Of a DNA stretch of 64,000 nt, positions 44,307 to 56,499 are shown in pieces; within the stretch, counting starts at the first letter, position 1, and the number at the start of each line of letters is the position of its first letter. The translations under genes were made by a program, and so were the position numbers. The notes under the pieces were generated by a model. The model was not told where the DNA came from, did no database searches, and was given only the letters and a program-made list of their open reading frames with translations. The stretch spans positions 3,596,001 to 3,660,000 of the forward strand of contig NC_064678.1 in NCBI RefSeq assembly GCF_023278565.1, in the 5' to 3' direction. This DNA comes from Colletotrichum lupini. Taxonomy: Eukaryota; Ascomycota; Sordariomycetes; Glomerellales; Glomerellaceae.

Positions 44307-45843
44307 ATGGGGGAACGCGAGTCTTCAGGCCCAACATTGGCGATTGCACCGATACAAATCGACCCAGAAACCGATATTAATGATTTATCCAACGTCAACA
44401 ATGATGCCGCGAGTGAGGAGACAGAATTTCTGCGATGGTCCTGTGTTGGTGCAGCTGGCCTATTCTTGATGTGCTCATATGGTACGTTCAGCACCATAGG
44501 ATGGCCGTACCCGTTTTCACCCATGGATTGGACCGGACTGATTGGTATTTAGGCTTCTCTCAATCGATCGGGACGGTCCAATCTTTCCTTCAACTAAATC
44601 AGTTGAGCGACTATTCTGCACAAGATATTGGATGGATCACGGGCTTAGACACAGCTCTTTCGCTATTATGTGGCTTTCAGGTCGGCCCTTTGATGGATCG
44701 CTATGGTCCTAGGCTTCTGGCGCCAGTTGCAGTTGGGCTCACCGTCGCAAAATTCTTCCTTCTCTCCGAATGTAAAAATTACTGGCAGATTTTTCTCTGC
44801 CTAGGTGTTCTGGGAGGCATTGCCTCCGCGGTAGCCTCAACTGTCGCAATATCAGCAGTAGGCAAGCTGTTCATCCGCCGTCGAGGCCTGGCAATGGGTG
44901 CAGCGATGGCTGGAGCTTCTTTGGGTGGCATCACCTTTCCACTAGTCCTCCGCAGGGCTTTCCCGGCTTTGGGCTGGTCATGGTCTAACCGGGTGATGGG
45001 CTTCGTGATTCTAGGTCTCATGACTATTGGCATGGTTTTGCTTTTGCCTTTTCCAAAACTGATCCTACCCTCAGCGGTGTCGTCGAAGAAGAAATCAGCA
45101 GCACTCAACTTTGACGCTTTTCGGTCGGGGCCTTTCGTCTTCATCACGCTCGGGTTCTTCTTGTATGAGTTTTCCATCACTGGAGTGGGCGTGCTGTTGC
45201 CAACTTTTGCGGTCAAGGCTGGCTTTCCATCTGCGATGGGTTATACCTTGGTCTCAATCCTCAACGGATGTTCATGCCTAGGCCGCCTACTGCCTGGACT
45301 TGCGGGTGACTATGTAGGCCACTTCGACGTCATGCTTTTCATGACTTGTCTCTCATTGATCTTTACTGGAGCCTTATTTGTCCCGTTCGGGGGCCAATCG
45401 GCCGGAATCCTCTACGCATTTGCTGGTTTGTGGGGATTTTGCACTGGCTCTTTCCTGTCAATCCTTCCCGGTAAGCGAATTCTTAGCATCTTCAGTTTCG
45501 AGATTTCGTTTTGGAACTAACAAGAGTTTGCGACTAGTGTGTGTGGGCAAGACTTGCGATCCTAAAGATTACGGAAGATACTATGGTGAGTTGATGCACC
45601 AAATCATACCCGCCCCGATTCGCTCATGATTGTCTGACTGACGTGATTTCAGGTACCATGACATTCTTTGTTAGTTTCAGTGCCCTCACGGCAATTCCAG
45701 CAGGAGGTTCCCTTTTGGAAAAGGTGGGCTCAGTAGGGGCGTCGGGTCTGTATCTTTCAACGGTTGCTCTGGGGGGCTTGAGCTTCTACACAGCCCGTTC
45801 CTTGTTGATTGGGAAATTTCTTGTTTTCAGATCAAATATCTAG
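44307..45843 (+). CDS. Major facilitator superfamily transporter, monocarboxylate-transporter-like
   Basis: Four exons (44307-44481, 44553-45470, 45538-45585, 45653-45843) with introns of 71, 67 and 67 nt give 443 residues. Residues 1-40 are a polar cytoplasmic tail. A hydrophobic core of about twelve membrane segments follows. LQLNQLSDYSAQDIGWITG after the first segment, GPLMDRYGPRLL (loop 2-3) and LFIRRRGLAMGAAMAGASLGG (loop 4-5) are typical of fungal MCT-like MFS proteins (the Mch group). A central hydrophilic loop lies near 225-245. The family moves small organic acids and related solutes across the plasma or vacuolar membrane; the substrate cannot be read from sequence. The gene ends 34 bp from the convergent stop of the rhodopsin-fold gene and 95 bp before copia copy 2. 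It appears intact. Confidence 0.9.
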
Positions 45844-45877
45844 ATTTTTATTTCTCATTCTAGCATACTAATTTTCA

Positions 45878-45937
45878 TTACAACTCTTCTCTCTTGCTGA
45901 CTAATTTTATTGTCTCGGCCCTGGGGAGATCGGACAC
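45878..45937 (-). pseudogene. Detached 3' end of the rhodopsin-fold membrane protein gene
   Basis: Read on the minus strand, this piece continues the frame of the gene at 59237-60945 once copia copy 2 and one duplicated target site are removed. Across the junction ATG TC at 59241-59237 joins to C GAT CTC, giving about 17 further codons that end SKREEL and a TAA stop at 45880-45878. The stop lies 34 bp from the transporter's stop, a normal tail-to-tail spacing. The clean frame and good stop position make the assignment convincing although the piece is very short. Confidence 0.75.
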
Positions 45938-46139
45938 TGTCGGATTAGAAGTCTAATTCGACCGCGGCATATAGCCGACTGCGCAGGGGCCAATTAGGGG
46001 CCCTATTTACGATTATCGTAGCTAGCCTAACCTACGGTTAGAACCTCCTTTTTATACCTACGTAAATATTTATATAGTTCAATTAATCTCTTTATTAACT
46101 ACGGTTCGAACTAACTACCTTATAATAGGGATACTAATA
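45938..46139 (+). repeat. 5' LTR of copia copy 2
   Basis: The 202-bp LTR begins TGTCGGATTAGAAG. Its outer (left) part is nearly unmutated, including GCGCAGGGGCCAATTAGGGG. Its inner part carries RIP-type transitions. Confidence 0.92.
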
Positions 46140-48806
46140 TTAATTAGTAATTAAATTCTATTATTATAAATCGGTAAGGTATCTCGCTACGCAGAAGAGA
46201 CGACTTCTTAATACCGCACGGGATAAGAGATTTATACTAATTAACTTTACGGAAGTAAACGAAAAAAGAGGCGATTCTCGAATACCGTATAGAATCGAGT
46301 AATCGTAGCCCTTTATTACTTACGAGAGGTCGACGTTTACTATATTAAACTACGCTAGTTAACGGAACCGCTTAGGTAACTAATATTTCGCCGTCGCTTT
46401 AAGTAGCCTTTTTTATTAAATAACTTCCCCGCGGCCGGCCCGCGATTAGAAATTAACTAGTTAAATTAGTAAAAAGAATTCCCTATACGACGACTACCTA
46501 CCCAATCGATTAGCGCGACGAACAAGCTTAATAATATAGTATAAAAGAGCACTACGCGATTAAAAAAGAGGATCTCTAAATATAAACATTTTTACTTAGC
46601 GACGAAGGTAACCCTATAGGAGTTATTAAGCTAAGAGATTTATAGTATATAAAAAAGTCTACTACTACGGGGATCTTACGGGTACGCCCTTAAGCCCGCG
46701 ATCTAAATAACCTCCTCGTAGCTCCCTTAACTACCCCCCGGGTATTACTTAGGAATATAGTATAGGGGACGGTCTAACGAGGGAGGAGGGGATTTAGAGG
46801 TCCTAATAGTATCGAGTTAAGAGTATTACGGATCTCGGAAATTAACCTAAGAAGAAGGCGGCCACCCTAAAGTAGTCCTGCGACCTCCCGCTAGAGTTAT
46901 TATTAACCTAAAAAAAGGCTAAAAAGATAAGGATCTAAGGGAAAAGAAAAGAATCCTCTAGAGGGCCGCTAAAGGGCTTCTTTTTATACTAGCTTACGGC
47001 GCAAGATTACTAATTTTAAAAAATCGGTAACTAGTAAAGATCCCGAGACTAATTACTATATCTTATTATAGTAATATAAACGTCTGCCGCTACTATTATT
47101 AAAAAGAACTACTAGAACCTACCCTTTTATACTAAACGAAAAGGAGGATCTTAGTAAGTACAATAGCTAGCGATCTAGAAGGGTAATAGTAATCGCTAGA
47201 AATAATAAAAACGAGAGTAGTAGCGAGATAGCGAGAAGAAGCGGGAATCTCCTAAACCCTAATAAATTCGTTAAGTAGTAAAAGTACGGATTTATTATAA
47301 TTAGCGCGCGGATTAGATATATCCTTATTAAGATTAAACACGCTAGCGACTACTAATACGGGTATAAGCTAGAGCACGACCCTTAGCGAGTTAGGGTAAA
47401 GAAAAAGAGGACGAAACCCGATCCTAAATAGAATCCCAATCCTTTATAAGTAGGTAAATATTAACCCGGACTATTAGAGGACGTGGATATATAGAATCGC
47501 GGATTAGCTTAACGGCGAGTAAATTAACATAGTATTAATCTATTTAACTAAGGTCTATAAGAAAAAGGGGCTATAGGGGCAACCCCTATTCTACGAGATC
47601 GCAAACGACCTTAGCTATTAGCTAGATAAATAGTTCGTAAGCATAAGCCTAGGAATTGCGAAAGCGGTTAATAAATTCCTCTATAAGCGAGGGGTACTAT
47701 TAGCGCAATTATAATCGTAAGAACCTTACGAAATCCTAGTAGCGACGATTACAGAGGAGGAATTCGTAACATAGACCTAGGTATAAGTCGATAGGGCGTA
47801 TAATCGCTTTAACGAATTTAGAAAAAGGGTAAACGACCTAGATTTCCTTCCTATAATTACTAACGGTAATCTATCGTCACAAAAGGATATATAGAAGTAA
47901 AATATAGTACTAGAAGTACGATAATCGACAATTCTGCCTATTTCGATCCATAGCTCGTCGCCGCTACTAATACGAAATTCGGTACTAATCGGTTAGTAAG
48001 AAAAGAGGTAAACTACCCGAAGTTACTAATAGTACGTAGCGACGCAGGGATCGTATATAAATACTAAAAATCTAGTAGTAAATACGAGGTAGTTTATAGA
48101 CCTTAAAAAGATCTTCCTAAAAAAGAAATTATACTCTAGGGGGAAGTATAAGGTCTTATAAGAAACCCTAACGATGTTTTATAATTATTACGAAAAAGTT
48201 GGAATTAGGGAATACTAGTACTATTCGGTAGTTAATATCGTACTCATAAGTAAAGCCTTTAATTATTACTACGAAGCGGTGCGTAATCTCGATCGAAACG
48301 ACTTTTTTAGTATAATTAACGCAATCCGAAGCCGCTTCGAGACCTATAATAAGAACCTAGAGCTCCTATCTAAGCTATGAGCGATTTTTTTTATATCTAT
48401 AGCTAGGATAATAGAGGGTAAATCGCGAGTAAAAATCCTCGAAGAGCTTATCGATCGAATTAATAAGCTAGTAAAAACCTAGCTAAATAAAGGGACTAAC
48501 GAGTAAAAAGTCGGATATCTCTATACTACAATCTAGCGCGTTTTAAAAGCGAAAATAACTTTATACTAAGTACCCGAAAACTACGAGACGCTTTACTCGA
48601 GGCTAAGATCTAGCTTTAATATTAAAATAAGAATGCCGTGCCAAACCCACCTCTAAGTATACGACGGCCCTTATTAGTAATATTAGGTCGACCGAACGTA
48701 TAATAAGAAAGGAAAGGAAGCTAGGTACGGTAATCGCTAGTAAGGAATCCCAGATTCGTTAAATAAGTAGAGATTTAACTCGCGAGTAAGGTAACAGAAA
48801 AAGCAG

Positions 48807-48848
48807 TATTTTATTTATAAAAAAGATAGATATTAGTTAAGTAACTAC
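48807..48848 (+). pseudogene. Copia gag zinc-knuckle relic
   Basis: The reading is YFIYKKDRY, stop, LSNY, followed by SEEER. Fungal copia gag proteins normally carry a CX2CX4CX4H knuckle with a Trp after the third Cys and EER downstream. Here all four ligand positions are Tyr (TGY or CAY to TAY) and the Trp is a TAG stop. All are G-to-A or C-to-T changes expected from RIP. Confidence 0.7.
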
Positions 48849-49499
48849 TCCGAGGAAGAGCGTACTAAATCGTATAAATAATATAGAAAATCGAGGGTAG
48901 TAGATAGCAAAACTAGCCCTTATCGATTTAACTAATTCCTCGTTATATATAAGGGCAGATCCGGGGGTACGGAACCTAGCGAAAGTAGCTAATTTAGTAG
49001 CTTAAAGCACCCGCACCCTATAAGAGATTCGGAAAATAAGGAAGATCTTACCCCCTATACTAACGAATTAGATTACGACGAAGTTAATAATATTAACTAC
49101 TCTTTCTTCGCCCCGTTAGCCTCGGGAGGATATATAAGGCTAAACGAATAAAAAGTAGTAAAAGCCCTTAATAAGTAGGCTTTTATTTATAAATAGTAAG
49201 GGAAGGTCCCTTAGATAACGGATATGGAGGTAGGTAAAAGGACGAATCTAATAGCGCAGAATTCTACTCTCTTAATATCTAAAGAAAAGAGATAGGGTGC
49301 TAAGTAATTCTAGGGGTAGCTAGAAGGGTCCTTTTTATACTACTTAGATTACTCGAATACTAAGCTCGTATAAATATTCTACGCGAATAAAAAGTACGGC
49401 CTAGATAATTTCTATAGGATTATCCTAAATACTAGGGCATCGTAATAGTTAATAAGAAGAAAAGGGCAATTCTAAGCGCTATAGAAAATCGCACTAGTA

Positions 49500-49739
49500 A
49501 TGCTTAATACGTCGATAGCGGGTATTATGAGGATTAGTTTTAGCCTAGGTAAGGAAATCGTTACCCTAGGTACGGTAGAAGTAGAGACGTACTTCGGAAC
49601 GATAACTTTTTATATCCTACCCGTTAATACCCCATTTCTCTTATATTTAAAAGATATAGATCGACTAGGTATTATATTCGATAATACGAGGAATAGAATT
49701 TCTAGCCGTAAATACTTCGAAATAGTTAAACGACGATAG
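49500..49739 (+). pseudogene. Copia protease/pre-integrase region, 79-codon surviving frame
   Basis: An open block contains VEVETYFGTITFYILPV followed by NTPFLLYLKDIDRLG, characteristic of the segment between protease and integrase in fungal Ty1/copia polyproteins. It is one of the few stretches without a RIP-made stop. It continues at reduced quality into a pre-integrase relic near 49810-49860, ending ARLYNLL. Confidence 0.8.
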
Positions 49740-49859
49740 GGGTACGCGTTTATAAAGCTTATTAACGACACGAAGTTAATTAATTACTTAATAAAAAGTA
49801 AGCTTAGATAATTATACTAGAGATTTAGCTACCTATCGGTCGCGAGGCTATATAACCTC

Positions 49860-50170
49860 CTAAAGTATTCGAGTAATAATAATATCGAAATAGGGGCGCT
49901 AGAGTAGTTAATAAAAGTATACTACTAATACTAAATAAATGCGCAGAGCCCACGCAGATTTAAATTTAAATTACGTAATAAGCTTAACTTTAATTAGGAA
50001 ATCGTCGTCGATATCTTCTATTTAAATAGTCGACCGGTCCTATATATAATCGACGAGGCTATATTATTCCAAATAGGGCAATTCCTGCGGGATCTATAAG
50101 TAAAAATAGTATGGGTAGCTCTATAAAAAAGCTAGATTAATATATACTAGGGACCGCTAGACGGTATTAG
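49860..50170 (+). pseudogene. Copia integrase, N-terminal part, interrupted
   Basis: Readable blocks are NAQSPRRFKFKLRNKLNFN and EIVVDIFYLNSRPVLYIIDEA, matching the start of the integrase core of fungal copia elements. Stops interrupt the frame at former Trp and Gln codons. The domain breaks off at the TTAG target site of the gypsy element and resumes at 56500. Confidence 0.8.
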
Positions 50171-50393
50171 TGTTACGAAAGGGATCTCGAGGTAGGTCGG
50201 AACGCTGCTATATTAACCTAATTGACTAAAGACTTAACGTGAAGAGGGAAAAAACAGAACAGTGGGCAGAAGCTAGTAGGCTAGCCCTTTGGGCCCTGTA
50301 GTCTAGCTCGTTACGTAACTACTAGGAGCTTAGCCTCGTAGCCTAAGGCTGAACTATAGGGCCCACAGGGCCCTAGTACCTACTACCGTGACA
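50171..50393 (-). repeat. LTR of nested gypsy element (left, 3' LTR)
   Basis: The 223-bp LTR starts TGTTACGAAAGGG. Its outer half keeps CA and TG dinucleotides; its inner half shows RIP-type transitions relative to the right LTR. Confidence 0.9.
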
Positions 50394-52984
50394 TTACCCC
50401 CCCCTCTATACTAGAGGGCGCTATCCGCAGCGCTGAAAAATAAACCTCTAAATTACCCCTTAATCTACTAAATCTATAGTTATAATTATTACTATTATAT
50501 TATCGTCGTCCCTTAGCGGTAGCGAATTGCTAGCCGCGGCGGCTTTTATTTATATATTTAGGTTCCGTAGCGGGCCCTTAGTAATTAGGTATTAGTAATA
50601 GAACGCCTAGAGCGCCGCCGGCGCATACTAGAAGCTCTTTACGTCGTACTAAGTCGGATCCGTATCGTACCCTTTTTAATCCGCCTAGTACTATAGTTTT
50701 CCCTTATATAAGCATAATTTAACGACCTCTAAGACCTCGTACTCCGGTTCGCTATCGTTATTAATAATTAGTAGCGGCGGGTCTTAGTTCTACCTAAGTA
50801 ATAGGTCGTTAGCGGCCTTTTTTAGCTTATTTAGATAGAAGACCGGGTGTGCCCGGCTACCCGCTAGTAGTTTTATAATTTATATACCCCCCTATCTAGT
50901 ACTAACGATAGGCTATAGCCCGGCCTACGGCTACTATAGTTTATTTACGTTAGCGGACTTTTAGTACGAGGTATTAACGAAGACCTAGTCTTTTAGCTTT
51001 AGGTCGTCCGGGCGCCAGTAGCGGTTAGTATACCTCTTATACTATACCTAAGCGACTTTTATATTACCCCTAGCGGTCTCTTAGGCCTCGTATATCCCTT
51101 AGGCTATATACTACGCGTTAGTACGGTTTAGCTTTTCCTTTATAGAGCCGAATTAGCAGGTTCGTTTAGACTAGTTAAAAAAGAGTTATAACTAATAACC
51201 GAATTCTATTTCGTATAATAATAGCCCTATTATCTCGCTAAGCTAGGTAGTATAGGTAAAGTCGACCGCGGGTAGTATATTACTCTAGTTATCTTAGTAT
51301 CGGTTAACTAGTAATCTTAACCGCTATAAGATATACTAGTTTAGTACCTCTATTTAGCCGTCTATCTAGGGGTAGTCGGCCGTCGATAGTTATAGCTTAA
51401 CCTCGCAAATCTTATAGAGCTCCCCCTAGAAGTCGGAGATAAATTAGGGGCCTCGGTCCGATATAATAGTTTTTAGTAGGCCGAAGATAGGTAGTACCCG
51501 TTTATAGAACATTCGGCTTATATCTTTTACTATAGTAGTTTTATAATAAGGAACGGACATCGCCCTCTTACCTAGGCAGTCTACTACTACCTAAATATTA
51601 TCGAATCCTTTCTAATTAGTAAGGATAGTTATAAAGTCGGTAGAAATATGCTACTACGGGTAGTTAGGTACTAGAAGTAGCCTTAGCTCCCCCGGGGGCT
51701 TATCGCGCGGCTTTTATAATTAGTAGTAAGTATAGTAGTTCCGTACGTATTAATAAGCATCTACTATTAGGCCCGGCTAGTAGTATCGCTACTTAATTAT
51801 CTTTACGACCTTATTACGTCCTAGGTAGGCGAGGAGCTTTTGCTCGTAAACCTCGCGGATAACTATAGTACAAAAGTTCTCTTCCTCGGGCACTACGAGC
51901 TTCTTATTTATTATTAGTAATCCGTCGTTTTAAATAGACTAGCGCTCGCGCCCTTTAGCCGCTAGCGCTCGTATTAGCACGAGGGATATTATAATAGGGT
52001 CTCTATTAAGCTTTAGAATCTTCTTTATTAATAAGTACTCCTAGAGCTCGTTTTTTAGTAAGAGCGAGCCGACTATAAGTTATAGTTAACTAACTACGGT
52101 ACCTAATAGCGCCCGCAGCTCTATTATAATATCGGGGGATAGTAGTCCTAGCAATAAGAGGACTTAGGTCCTATTAGCCTCTTTTAGTACTTACTAAGTA
52201 CGGATATCCTCTATCTTCTACGATAGGGCGTTAGCTAGTACGTTCTCCTTCTCTAGGTAGTAATAGATCTAAAAGTTAAAGTCCGCTAGCGTACTAGCTT
52301 ACTAAGCTTATTATAAGTTAAGTAGGCGCTTAGTTATAAAGAATAGTAATAGCTAATAGTCTATAATAACGTCGAACTTATACTCATAGCTTATAAGCTC
52401 CGCGCGCTATTCTTCTAAGTATAGTACTATTATTAATATTTCCTTATTATAAATAGCGTAATTAAGCTCTGCGCCGCTCATCGTTTTTAAATAGAAAGCT
52501 ACTAGGTACTATAACCCGTTATCCTCTTATTATTATAATAGCGCTCTAGCGCATACTAAGTTAGAAGCGTCGGTTTCTAGTTACGTTAGTAATTCTAGCC
52601 TAAAATAGTAAAGGATTAGTACCGACGTTAGCGCTAGCTTTATAGCCTTAAAGGCCGTCTCGTAGTCGGCGCTAAAGTTAAAAAGAACTCCCTTACCCGT
52701 TAGCCTCGTAAGGGGCCTAGCTAAGTAGCCGTAATCCCTTATAAACCTCTTATAAAAGTTATAGAACCCGAGAAAGGACTAGATGCCCTTAAGTAATATA
52801 AGTAGCTTCTAGTCTCTAACTATAAAGACTTTCTCCTTATTAAGCTATATACTTTTTATAAAAACCACGAAGCCTAGGTATTTTATAGAAGTAACGCTAA
52901 ATTCGTACTTCTTAATATCCGCCTATAAGCTTACTTTCTATAAGCGGTCTAGTACTTTAGTAACGTGCTCCTAGTACTAGAGGG

Positions 52985-53395
52985 GGTCGTTAAAGAAAAT
53001 TAGGATATCGTTTATATACGCCGTATAGAAGTTATCTAGGTACTTTATTAGTATTTTATTTATATATCGCTAGTACGTAGTAGGCCCGTTATAGAGCCCG
53101 AAGGGTACTACCTTATACTTATACGCCCCGTAGCGGGTTCTGAACGTCGTTAAATCTTCGGAGGCTAGGTCGAGGCGGATATGGTAAAAGGCCTGCTTAA
53201 TATCTAGTTTAGTAAATACTTTCGCCCTACCTAGCCGCGCGAGGGTCTTGTTAATAAGTAGTAGTAAGTAGCGGTCTTTTTTCGTAACCTTATTAAGCTT
53301 ATAAAAGTTAACGCAAAAGCGTAGACTACTATTATACTTTTTTATAAATAGCGTCGGCGACGCGAAAGGAGTATTACCTAGCTCGATAAATCCCT
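52985..53395 (-). pseudogene. Gypsy reverse transcriptase relic
   Basis: Minus-strand translation gives LRFCVNFYKLN, KVFTKLDIKQAFYHIRLD, FRTRYGAYKYKVVPFGL and FYTAYINDILIF in order. These are the conserved blocks of Ty3/gypsy reverse transcriptases, with the catalytic YLDD region altered to YIND. Further stops show that the gene is dead. Confidence 0.85.
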
Positions 53396-54649
53396 TCTAT
53401 AAGTGCTTTAGTAAATAGGCTCTTGTGGCCTCTAGCTTAGGTACTAACTGCTTATATAAAGGGTAGTAGGTTAGCTTCTCCCTACTGCTATTTAGTAACT
53501 TAATCTTATAGTTATACGGCCTATAAGGCACTAGTATGTCGCTAGCCGCCTTACTAAAGACGTCGGTCTAGGGCCGTAAATACTCCGGTAGGTTCGTCGC
53601 TATAAGGTTACGAGTAACCTAGTCGTTATTAAATAAGAGGTCTACCTCCTCCTTCTTATCCTCTATAATATAGTCGAGCTTATAGAGTAATATAGAGCCT
53701 ACCTTGACGTCGTTCTACCTAAGGTTCTTTTTAAAAACGAGAGCGCTAATAAAAGTAATATCTATTTATACTACTACTAAGTATAGTTTCTACTACCTAG
53801 CCCTCTCTACTAGGGCGATGCTAGTACCGTTAAGGGCGCGCTCTATTTTCTTCGTATTTTTAGCCTCGTTTAACCGCTATATCTAGCGAGCTATTATCTT
53901 TAATAGGCGTAGTAATACCCTAATTAGTATGCCCTTTGCCCGCTACTACTAGAGCTTTCGGTTATAGTAGGTTATATCTATTTTAAATAGGTCCTACTAG
54001 CGGTCGGCGTTAATTTAGTATTATACGTCGATAATTTCTAGGGCATATAGGTCCTCGATATCCCTAACGATAGTAGAGGGCGTCTCTTATAGCAGTAGGT
54101 CCTTAGGCTATATTAGCCGTCGGCAGCGAATATTAGGGTTTACCCCGTAGTACTCGAACTACTTCTACCCTAGGATTAGGTCGTAGCGGCCCGTATTAAG
54201 CTAAAAGAGGGGTGTTTTTAAAAAGACCTGTTAATTAATATATAGGTTAGCGGTCTATACTACGCTAGTATTATCTAATCGCTCTCTATTAAACCTAGCG
54301 GTAGGGATTAAGTATTATAATTTACGGGATAGGGCCGCACAGAACTACTATAGTAGAGGGGTTACGTAGTTATTTATAAATCCGTACTTATTAGCTCCCG
54401 TATTAAGTAAGGCTCTTAGGCAAATTCTATATCTATTAAATACTAGTATAAGCTCTATTTTAAGGGGCTAGCCCCTTACGAGATCCTATAGGTTTATTGA
54501 ATTAATCGCTAATTTTCCGTCCTTTTTATACGTATCCCCTAGCTAGGAGTTTACTTTTACTAAGGGTTCTAGTTTTCTAAACCCGACTCTATCTTAGCAG
54601 GGCCCACGGTAGCGTTAATAGCGGCTATAGTAGTCTTTGGCTTTTTAGG

Positions 54650-54691
54650 GTAGTTTTTAAAGATATATCCGGTATTACTATAAACGAAGTA
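54650..54691 (-). pseudogene. Gypsy gag zinc-knuckle relic
   Basis: The reading is YFVYSNTGYIFKNY. The family knuckle is CX2CX4HX4C; here all three Cys and the His are Tyr. Every change is a RIP-type transition (TGY or CAY to TAY). Confidence 0.75.
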
Positions 54692-56272
54692 AGCGCTACT
54701 ATCCTTAAGCTTCTAATATAGGGCTTTGGGGATCGTCTCGCGGGTAGAGGTGCGACCTCGGTCCTATTTAGTACCTCTAGTACCTCTATTATTTCCGCTA
54801 CTTTTATTATTTTTACCCGAGGTCTAGCGGGCCTAGCTAGAAGCTTTAACCGGGCGGTCCTCTATAGAAGGGGGCTATATTACGTTAACTAGCTAAGCAA
54901 CGTACTTAGTATATTTTTAAAAAGTAGCCGTATTATTTAGGTATTTCGATATAGCCTAGTTACGAAGATATATAGGTAGCTTGTCGTAGAAACGGCGCTT
55001 TTACTAAGGTTCTAAAAGCTTATTAATACGCGCGAGCTTAGCGAATATAGAGCGCTTTTAGTAAACGTCTTTAAGCGTAATTATAAGTACGTCTAGCTTA
55101 CGACTAGTATCGTCTATAGCAGTCGGGCTAGTATAAGCCGACTTAAGCTCGTAGAGTAGCTACTCGGCCGTAGTAATCTCGTTAGAGGTTAGTATTAGGT
55201 ATATAAACTCCGTAGCACTGCTTCTAATTTTATTAATAATATACTCTAGGCGGTACCTATCCGTACTATAGTTAGTATTCTTTAAGCGCTTCGTAATATA
55301 CTAGAGCTAGTAATCGAACTTAAGGCTAGTATTATTATTTATAAAAATAGGCACGTTAGGTATTTTTTAGGAGCCGTGGGTAACGGGATAGGATGAGGCT
55401 AGGGTAGTCTTACGGCTACCCTACGTCTCTAAGCGCGCTAACTATTACTTTAGCGCGCTAAGGGTAGCGGTATTCTAAATAGAGCTAGCCTAGGAGCCGT
55501 TTTCTAATTACTCTAGTCTTTCGGCTATAGCCGCATTATTAGTATAGGCTCGGGTAAGGGCTTTTTTTATAATACGGAGCTCTATAGTAATAGTACGCGT
55601 AAGGTCGAGGTTCTTACGGGTTATTATATATAGGCGCTTAGTACTATTACTTAGCTAGCCGATAGTAGAGGCTAGGACCTGCTCTAATTAGTACTAAGTA
55701 ATGCGTATCTTTAGCTACTATTCGATCTACTTAAGCAAGGTCTTTTTATTATTTTTAAAATATAGCTCTTAGATAAGGTCGAGGTCGATACACTGCTTAG
55801 TATTTTTTTTAAAGAGGGTATTGTTATAGATATAAATAAGCGAGGTAAGCTAGTTAGCTATATTACTAAAGTACGCTAGGCGATCGGCTTAGGTAGTAGA
55901 GGGTAGGAAGTGCTCTACTAGCTAGTCGGATAGCGCGACCTTAGGGTTAATAACTAAGAGCTTAGCGCCTTCGTTAGGGCCTATAACGCTCTATTAAGAC
56001 TCGTAGAGGCGGCGACTTTATTAAAAGCCGTTAGTACGAAGGGAGACCTAGCCTCCCTAATTATATCCTCTAACTATCGCGTTTAGTAGAGGGGGTATAT
56101 GCTTAAGGGGTATTAATTACGCTACTTATGCGTAATTAATTCGGTCGGCTATCGCTCGGCTCTCTCGTGCGCTTTCTTAGTAGGGGTAGCTAGTTAGGAT
56201 AGTAGGTAGTTAATTAATTAAAATATTATCGTTCCGTTTCTAGAGAATAGTTAATTAAATAACGTTAAGTAG

Positions 56273-56495
56273 TATTACGAAAGGGATCTCGAGGTAGGTC
56301 GGAACGCTGCTATATTAACCTAATTAATTAAAGACTTAACGTAAAGAGGGAAAAAACAGAATAGTAGGTAGAAGCTAGTAGGCTGGCCCTTTAGGCCCTA
56401 TAGTCTAGCTCGTTACGTAACTACTAGGAGCTCAGCCTCGCAGCCTGAGGCTGAACTATAGGGCCCACAGGGCCCTAGTGCCCACTGCCGTAACA
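56273..56495 (-). repeat. LTR of nested gypsy element (right, 5' LTR)
   Basis: The 223-bp LTR begins TATTACGAAAGGG, with the first dinucleotide altered from TG to TA. The outer (right) half retains CA/TG-rich sequence such as CTCAGCCTCGCAGCCTGAGG, while the inner half is RIP-mutated. Confidence 0.9.
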
Positions 56496-56499
56496 TTAG

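Larger units (their letters stand above)
50171..56495 (-). mobile_element. Ty3/gypsy LTR retrotransposon, RIP-degraded, nested in copia copy 2
   Basis: A complete element of 6,325 bp with 223-bp LTRs (TGTTACGAAAGGG to TAACA) and a 4-bp target duplication TTAG on both sides. Coding is on the minus strand: gag with a zinc-knuckle relic near 54,670, a protease-to-RT linker near 54,125-54,215 (GRYDLILG), reverse transcriptase near 52,985-53,395, then RNase H and integrase towards 50,400. Reverse transcriptase before integrase marks it as gypsy type. The interior is strongly RIP-mutated. Confidence 0.92.

Noticed and set aside
53704..53886. 60-codon plus-strand frame inside the gypsy element
   Set aside because: The gypsy element codes on the minus strand; this is antisense.
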